From contig OZ038381.1 of the NCBI GenBank assembly GCA_964036045.1, positions 121,337,843-121,401,842 on the forward strand: DNA of 64,000 bases. The letters run 5' to 3'. Below are positions 57,918 through 64,000 of this stretch, one piece after another. The notes below the pieces were generated by a model. That model was not told the DNA's origin. It was given only the letters and a program-made list of their open reading frames with translations, and did not search any database. Numbering within the stretch: the first letter of the stretch is position 1; every line of letters starts with the position of its first letter. The translations under genes were made by a program, and so were the position numbers. The DNA comes from Eutreptiella sp. 'Long Island Sound 2002'. Its lineage: Eukaryota > Euglenozoa > Euglenophyceae > Eutreptiales > Eutreptiaceae.

Positions 57918-59690
57918 ATGCCGCGGCCCAAGGAGCCATTCCATTTGTTAGCGGGTCGGACACAACGGAGGCGCCTACAAGAGCTCCAGCAAGTTGTTAC
58001 CAAGGAGCTTGCAGCACCCTACACCGTCAAGTACCTGCCCGACACGGGGCAAATAGTGCTTACCCCCGAAACAAGAGTTGTAGTCACCGTCCAGCCTGAG
58101 CCCACCATGGAGGAGAGGTTGATTATGGCCGTCTGGCGGATCCGGTCATTGCATCTCTTTAGGGCGGAGTCGCGGTACCTAGTGGGGAGCATGACGTACG
58201 GTGTGGTATGGGACCAGGTGTACGGCATGCTTCGGCAGCTAGCGGTACTGGAGTCCCGGGCGTTCACAGCCTATACGGGTGACGACACGGCCAACCATGG
58301 TGCGGCCTGCTACCTACCTGACCGCATCGGCCACCTGTTCAAGTGTCGACCACCCCCAACCTCGGACATCATGCAGCCCAGGGACCAACGGCTCCATTGG
58401 TTACCTATTGCGGTGGACGGTACATCGAGGCATGAGGCCTCGTGCGTCCATTGCACGCTTGGTGGCATAGCCAGCCCCAACCAACTATCTAATTGGTGGC
58501 TACGAGGGGGCACTGAAAAGTGGGAGACCCTCTACGCGGCCTCCCAAGAAATTGATTTTGATGACGAGTTGCGCAAGGCCGCAAACGTAAGTTTTAAGGA
58601 TGCCTGAGGGAACGATAGGCAGTCCCTTTTTTTTCTGTGTGCAGATGGGAAAGCACAGGTGCTCATGGCGGGCTGCCAAAACTGGAAGGAGAATCCCCTG
58701 GTGCCACCGTGTGTTGGGTCTGCATGCGTAACCATGCTCCTTACCTTGCTACCTTTGGCACAGCAAGTGCGATAGACGGCAACTGGGAAGGGGCTGTTGC
58801 CATAGGTGCTATACATAGGACCATTACGAGTGATAGGCGAGTGCCTGGCTATGGCCTCCATGGGGTCCTTCGTGTCTTGTTGTGTGGCATCAACGGGACA
58901 CGGGACCTAGTTGTACAATTGACAGGGAAGGCACCGGCCACTGTGGCAGGCACCATGCTGCAACCGGTTCTAGATGAGGCACGGCTTGCTACACGAACTT
59001 TTGCCTGTGCCTCATTAACTAATGACAGGGCAAACAGCAAGGGGAAGGTTAGGATGGAGTGTGCTGGTGCCATCCATTTCATGCGGAACAGGGGTTGGGA
59101 GAAGATAATAGATGCTTGCCTACAGCATCCTAGTGTGAGGCAGCATCAAGTAGGAGGAAAAAGTTGGGAGTCGGTGTGCAAAACGTGGTGGGAGAATTTT
59201 GCAAGCATGTGTGTATACGCATGGCGTTCCGCATGGTTCTCTGGGGCAGACTTGGGGCGGCTCCGGAACCATAGCATAGCCATGGGCACCGCGCACAATG
59301 AGCTCCAGTGGGGCAAACTTCTGCGGACGCATCTTTGGATGGACCACATGTATTATTTTGCAAAGAAGTGGAGAATATTGTCAAAGTTCTCGTGCTTTGC
59401 CATGGAGGGAAGTCACCGGAGGCTAAAGTGCATGTTGCGCAACAGCGGGGGCCTAAGCCTCCTCCGGGGGAGACTAGGGGTGCAAGTGGTTGTGGACAAC
59501 CACAGCATTGATGATAGCCTTTGGTTGCATGGGTAGGATGCGGCCAAAAGGGCACAACATGCACAAGGGCCCATAAGTGTACAAACGTATGCAAGCCGTA
59601 CAAGAAGACGGCTTCTAACCGACATGCAGTACCTTCGGACTCTACAGCGGCGGTTTCGGTGTCGCAAGACACGGACATGAGATCACCACA
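57918..59690 (+). pseudogene. transposase-like protein, copy 2 (full length, several stops)
   Basis: From ATG 57918: RPKEPFHLLAGRTQRRRLQE, TPETRVVVTVQPEPTMEERL, LPIAVDGTSRHEASCVHCTL, NQLSNWWLRGGTEKWETLYA, DDELRKAANVSFKDA then TGA (58605-58607), where copy 1 has GAA. A one-base loss near 58690 follows. The frame from about 58700 is then open: VCWVCMRNHAPYLATFGTAS, YGLHGVLRVLLCGINGTRDL, NHSIAMGTAHNELQWGKLLR, FAMEGSHRRLKCMLRNSGG to TAG (59534-59536), where copy 1 has TGG. The tail ends RRFRCRKTRT. About 590 codons if intact. Two Cys pairs (CVHC, CWVC) may bind zinc. I cannot assign the family. Confidence 0.6.
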
Positions 59691-59964
59691 CAAACCCAGA
59701 CCATTGTTGCCTGTGGCCGGGGTGCATGATGGGGCGCCTACTACTTAGGCGGCCCTTTACGCACGTAGACTTCGTTGCTAAAAGGCACGATTCATGGCGA
59801 TTTCAACATCTGTTTTTTGCCCCCCAAAAAAGCATATCAATTTTTTGGCCAACCCCGGGTGGATTTTCATCGTGGGATACAACAACCTCGCCTTTTGTTG
59901 CTTCGAGAGGTGTACGTCTACACCCCCCATTCCGGGCTGAAAATTGTATCATTTAACATTTTTG

Positions 59965-60235
59965 GGCACTGCAGTGCCCAAAAATTTGAAATGGCTTTTT
60001 TTAGTGGGTTCTTCAGTACACCTCTGTAGTCATCTCCACAGGTGATGTCATACTGCAATAGCATGCATCAAAACTTGGCATACCCGTTATCAATGGGTCA
60101 TCCCACCGCGGCATTATACTCGGAAGGCCACGAACAATGTACATTGCCCAATCACTTCCATTCCTGTCCAAATGTGCACTTGAAAATGGACTTCCAGTAC
60201 TTTCGGGCACTGCAGTGTCCAAAAAATTTGAAACT
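59965..60235. repeat. GGGCACTGCAGTGCCC palindromes, direct pair
   Basis: TTTTTGGGCACTGCAGTGCC followed by CAAAAATTTGAAA at about 59961-59992, and TTTCGGGCACTGCAGTGTCC followed by AAAAAATTTGAAA at 60202-60233. A related TAGGCACTATAGTGCCC lies in the intron at about 63398. Spacing about 240 bp. Possible element end or operator-like site. The rest of 59700-60437 holds no gene I can support. Confidence 0.7.
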
Positions 60236-60522
60236 CCGTATTTCACTCCTATTGGTTCCCATTGTGTAACACCTGACAAAGGACTTATGAATCATCGGAC
60301 GTTGGTACTCATCCTCTGCTCATTGGAAATATATTGCCGGTTGTCTGACTGCCACCTTGGAGTGTACCCAGGCTTTGGAACGTTCCACGTCCATTAGGGG
60401 ATAAATTGTTTGGATCTTCGCTAGCTGCTTTGGGTCTATGCCGCATCAGGTTTGTTTTATGATAGTGTCTCTGTTTTCTTTGTCCCCTTACCTTTGCTGC
60501 CTGCGAACAGGAATTTTGTCCA

Positions 60523-62828
60523 TGGATGCGGCTCCCTTCCGGCAGTTCCTTAGTTCGAATCTATATGCTTCAAAGGAGGATCTATCTGAGGCTGTGGGTG
60601 TGGATAAGGGTGCCGATGCGTTTTGTACGTGGGTGTTAGATCTCCGGTTGGAGTGGAGAAGTAGGCGGTCCGTTGGTGAATACATCCAACAAAGGGACAG
60701 GTGGACCGTTAATTGTCTGCCGGACCAATCGTTCCGTGTTGCTGAGCAAGAGATTTTTAATATATGGTCTGTTCTACACAAGAGGTGTCGTCCACGTGCC
60801 AAGAGGGCTGTAGGTGTTCAACCCAAGAGTCGTGTGCAACGTAGGTGTTTGGCTCATATGGGTCAATGTTCTTACCATGTACCCTCCTTTGCAGTTCAAG
60901 GAGCAACTGCGTGCACCAGTCTTTGGCAGACCTTGGAAGGTAAACCCGCTGTTCTATGGTTGGATAATTTTTATAGACGTAACTTCCGGCCTGTGCCTGG
61001 TAATGAGAACCGGTCCCTTAATTGTATAGCTGGTGCTGTCATACTCTTGAAACGACCTGTTGACGTTATGCCGTCTTTTCCTAGCCTCTCGGTCTTGCGG
61101 CACAGGATTGGGTACACTGCACACTTGTTGGTGCAGAGCCATAAAAACTTCATTGATGGCTTGCAAGGGTTGATGGACGACCCCATCCGCCTTCAACATG
61201 TTCGTTGCCCCTTGGACATACGACGGGCTAATGTTACCAGCCCAGCTTGGACCCCCTTTTTTCGCACAAACCTAACTGTGTCCGCTACCCCCGACCTTGT
61301 CTCTATTATTTACGGGCTCCAGGAGGTGCAGTAGCACACACAGCACCGTCTTCCATTGTTGGTCGACGAAAATATTCACTACCGTGTCCTTAAGCTGGTT
61401 TACAGCATCAGCTATGCTCGGTACAACGTGCCCCTGTTCATTACACGTACCCCGGTAGTGTATGGCACATGGCACCCATATAAATATTGTGTAACCCTGT
61501 GCTACAGAAGATTCTTCCCTTTATTTACCTTTTTTTCCTATGGTTCACTCAATTTGGGCAAAGCAGTGCCCAACTTTCCGAAACTCATCTATATGGAGCG
61601 TATGATTCTGGTGCTCTTGCACTTGGCCCATAAGTGGCGCCAACCTTTGGAACAAAAGTTACAGACTCTAAGGGGTTTGCACCGACCGGGTAACACTAAT
61701 CACAGCACACTTCTTACACAGGTGCAAGAGTTGGTAACACTGCTGTATGGTTACATTCCAGCCTTGTTTATTATTGGGTCGCAAGTGAGGGATTGTCATT
61801 GGTCTGCATAGGGAGAGCAGCACGCTGCACGGCCATTGTTGAGCCGTTGCCTACACATCCTTCTGAGGCTCACCCTAGGTTATGAGGACAAGGTTGAATA
61901 TGTGCGCACCATTGTTGTTGCTAGGCTGTTGTGGTCCCAGTGGTTTGCCCGCTTACCTGGGGTGGCACACAGTGAGGAACCGTGTGAGGCCCTGTTAAGC
62001 CGTGTTGTGCACTTAATGGCACAACACCCTGGGAACTGTACGTTGCAACAGGTGCATGACTTGTTTATACTCACTCCCGTTGCAGACCAGACCCCAAAGG
62101 ACTTGCAGTACGTTAATGTTCCCAAGGGACTGCCACAACTGGTTGATGGCGGTTTCACCAGATTGATGGCGCGATTTGATGTTGGTGTTATACCCCCCCT
62201 GGTCTGGTCCAGTCAGAAGTGGAGTATCGTGCAAGATAGGTGGGATCCTGCCAAGATGGATTTTCCTTGCGCACTAGATACGGTGCTCACTGCAGAGCAT
62301 TACCGAGATCTATTTGCCAAGACATTGCAGACACTTGTTAAACCTGTTAAAGTTGATGCTGACGTGATGACAGAGCTGGGTAGACACGTGCCACAACGTC
62401 CTCCAGGTGATATGGACACAACAGTAGCACAGGCACAGGACATGTTACGCGCATGTAATACACCAGACCGGTGCAAGCGACGCCGGCCAGCACGCGCTTT
62501 TGCGCAAAGGGACCCCGCCCGGATACCCGCCCCCCCCAATGCTGATGGCGACAGTGACAGTGATGAGGACCCCCCCCCCCGCTGGTGGGGCAGCCGGAGA
62601 TCCAGACCTGAGGGCTGCTGATTTTGTGGGTGATGATGGATGGGACCCAGACCCCCCCCCCCCCAGAAGCAGTGTCTGTTCACAGTGATGATTCCGACGC
62701 CCCCGTGGCTGTCCTTTCGGAGCTGAATGAGTTTGACCCTCGATTTGTACCAGGTGCGTCCGACTGTGATGCTCTTTCTGCCATCTGTGTTCAATCGTCG
62801 AGCGCTGCCAGTAGTCATCAACATTAGA
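60523..62828 (+). pseudogene. large transposon-type ORF with two in-frame TAGs and C-run shifts
   Basis: From ATG 60523: FRQFLSSNLYASKEDLSEAV, WVLDLRLEWRSRRSVGEYIQ, LEGKPAVLWLDNFYRRNFRP, then TAG at 61332-61334 and, still in frame, LPLLVDENIHYRVLKLVYSI, VVYGTWHPYKYCVTLCYRRF, then TAG at 61809-61811 and again in frame LLSRCLHILLRLTLGYEDKV to about 62550. Past poly-C runs at 62572 and 62656 the coding sense switches frame (DDSDAPVAVLSELNEFDPRF) and ends near 62828. About 760 codons. The conserved D (WLDN; VDEN) and the YGTWHPYKY phrase suggest a DDE-type transposase or related element protein, family not recognised. Both stops are TAG. Confidence 0.5.
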
Positions 62829-62940
62829 AGCCTGTAAATCAACAATTTGCAGCCCTCTGGCCTTCTGTAGTCTGTCGTGTGACCCTTTGTTAGCCCCTTT
62901 GCTAAGCTATGCCTTCGGATACCGAAGTGCCGGAAGGGGA

Positions 62941-64000
62941 TGAGCAGCAGACCGCATCGCAAGCCGTTCACACAGCAGAGAAGACACGGGCGCAGTCGGG
63001 GCAGGCTCCAGTGAAGCGGACGGGGACAGACCGGGCAACGGAAACATTCCGGACAAATTGTCACTGGGGAAATGGACCTGGAGTGCCGAAAATCCCTTAC
63101 CAAGCTGGGACACCATACAGAAAGCACCGCTGTGGCAGGATGAGGAATGGGCCGACTTGAGGATTGCGCTGGCGAGGCCTGTCAAGGAAACTGCAGTGAC
63201 AACGACTGATGGGGAGAAATCAACAACTATCTGGCTCAACAAGCCGCAAGATGGGACTGAAGCAACCGGAGCTCGGGCAGAGGCAATAGCGTTGGTTCCT
63301 GGCAAGGCTATCCCGTATACGATTGCATTGAGGGAGAACAAAGCGGTATCCAACCATTAGGCATGACAACGGGATCGATTTCGCATTGCTGGTCACTTTA
63401 GGCACTATAGTGCCCATCTGTAATGAAATGTGCTTTTGACAACAGGTCTTCATTGAGTGTACGAAGGAACAAATGGACGATATCCATCCGCTGGTGCTGA
63501 AGGTTGCTGCGAAGTTGGTACCTGTGGCTATTGGTGCAATGACGGCCGACGTTAAGTTCCTGGTTAATCAATTGCGCGACTCTGAGGAGTGTGGAGGCTG
63601 GCAGTATATTATGACCTCTTTTTTTGATCAGGCAGTCGGTCACCCGACCTATCGGTTCGAGGAGAGGACTATTTGCTTCTGTGTCCCCGACAAGTTTAGG
63701 GTGAAGGTCCCGAATATTTTCATTTGCGATCAGGGTGCATACGGCAGCACCATTGGTCTGGCAGCGGCTGGTTGGCTCCTGCGTGTGCTTGGTATTGTTC
63801 CCCGACGCGACAGACAGTCCGAGGATGAAGTCTGGCTCCCGCTTTTGACAGCATCGGCTGTATTGCCAGCACAGCTCGTGTCCTGCCTTCCTGAGTCCCC
63901 CTGTGTGGCAGCTTGCTTCATTGGGCGCCAGGGTTTGTTTAACAAGTTCCGTGAACAGCTAGCGGCGTATGTGCAGGAGATGGACTCTGTCTACTTGGTT
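62941..64000 (+). CDS. two-exon gene, unknown, running off the right edge
   Basis: Exon 1 frame (open from about 62941): DTGAVGAGSSEADGDRPGNG, KLSLGKWTWSAENPLPSWDT, PLWQDEEWADLRIALARPVK, IWLNKPQDGTEATGARAEAI, ending IALRENKA at 63345. The intron 63346-63445 (GTATCC...GACAACAG, 100 bp) joins in phase to exon 2, 63446-64000 and still open: VFIECTKEQMDDIHPLVLKV, LVNQLRDSEECGGWQYIMTS, IFICDQGAYGSTIGLAAAGW, CVAACFIGRQGLFNKFREQL. Another ATG frame at 62909-63160 overlaps and is less protein-like. The start is unknown. It may be the second gene of the same element as the ORF on its left, given the short gap and shared direction. Confidence 0.55.

Noticed and set aside
15317-61811. genetic code with UAG as a sense codon
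   Set aside because: TAG is also the terminator of the intact E2 companion and transposase genes and of other ORFs, where reading on gives no conserved protein.

Overview
The window is eukaryotic DNA, probably from a unicellular alga or other protist. It has GT-AG spliceosomal introns, multi-exon genes, dense nested DNA transposons, a short (CCCTAA)n tract and homopolymer-rich intergenic DNA. I cannot name the species. Two kinds of DNA are joined here: a compact, intron-poor, virus-like block (about 0.1-15.6 kb) and mobile-element-rich host DNA (15.6-64 kb).

Virus-like block. Closely packed genes on both strands, with overlaps of 1-30 bp, encode an RNase H-fold (terminase/RuvC-like) nuclease, the second-largest RNA polymerase subunit (RPB2), a PD-(D/E)XK-like nuclease with an N-terminal membrane segment, a NifS-like cysteine desulfurase with a C-terminal membrane anchor, two unknown minus-strand proteins, one unknown plus-strand protein, a TFIIB-like factor, and a fibre protein with eleven 53-residue repeats and a peptidase-S74-type chaperone end. 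Own polymerase plus TFIIB points to a large eukaryotic DNA virus (giant-virus or mirusvirus type) lying in host DNA. The fibre gene is frameshifted and its 3' end is duplicated. A telomere-like tract and an F-box-like ORF follow.

15.6-21.9 kb is mostly non-coding host DNA. It holds hairpins, a C-rich tract, an 85-bp exact direct repeat with tRNA-like A and B boxes, and weak ORFs.

21.89-39.12 kb is a nest of three PiggyBac-like transposons. Outer element A (21890-39119) has two related elements inserted in its 3' tail: E1 (28088-32711) and E2 (32790-38982). A fourth, E3, stands alone at 52954-57443. All begin TCCTTTG and end CAAAGGA inside an ATAT target duplication. For E2 the uninterrupted target sequence is still present elsewhere in A. 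Each element carries a multi-exon gene for an unrecognised acidic/Lys-rich/Pro-rich protein followed by a PiggyBac (DDD) transposase. E2 is intact, A has an in-frame TAG, and E1 and E3 have lost the catalytic core but keep the companion gene and both ends. Intron positions differ between the copies, and the introns carry the same repeat vocabulary as the element tails.

40-52.9 kb and 57.4-60 kb are a mosaic of other repeated coding segments. They include two 2-oxoglutarate/Fe(II) dioxygenase-like genes, a duplicated unknown domain (X1), a duplicated transposase-like gene, and arrays of CpG-bearing palindromes (CGTACG, TTATCGCGCGATAA, GTATACGGCCGTATAC, TTATGAACG types). Many of these genes are frameshifted at C or G runs.

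60.4-64 kb holds a transposon-like ORF interrupted only by two TAG codons, then a two-exon gene that runs off the right edge.
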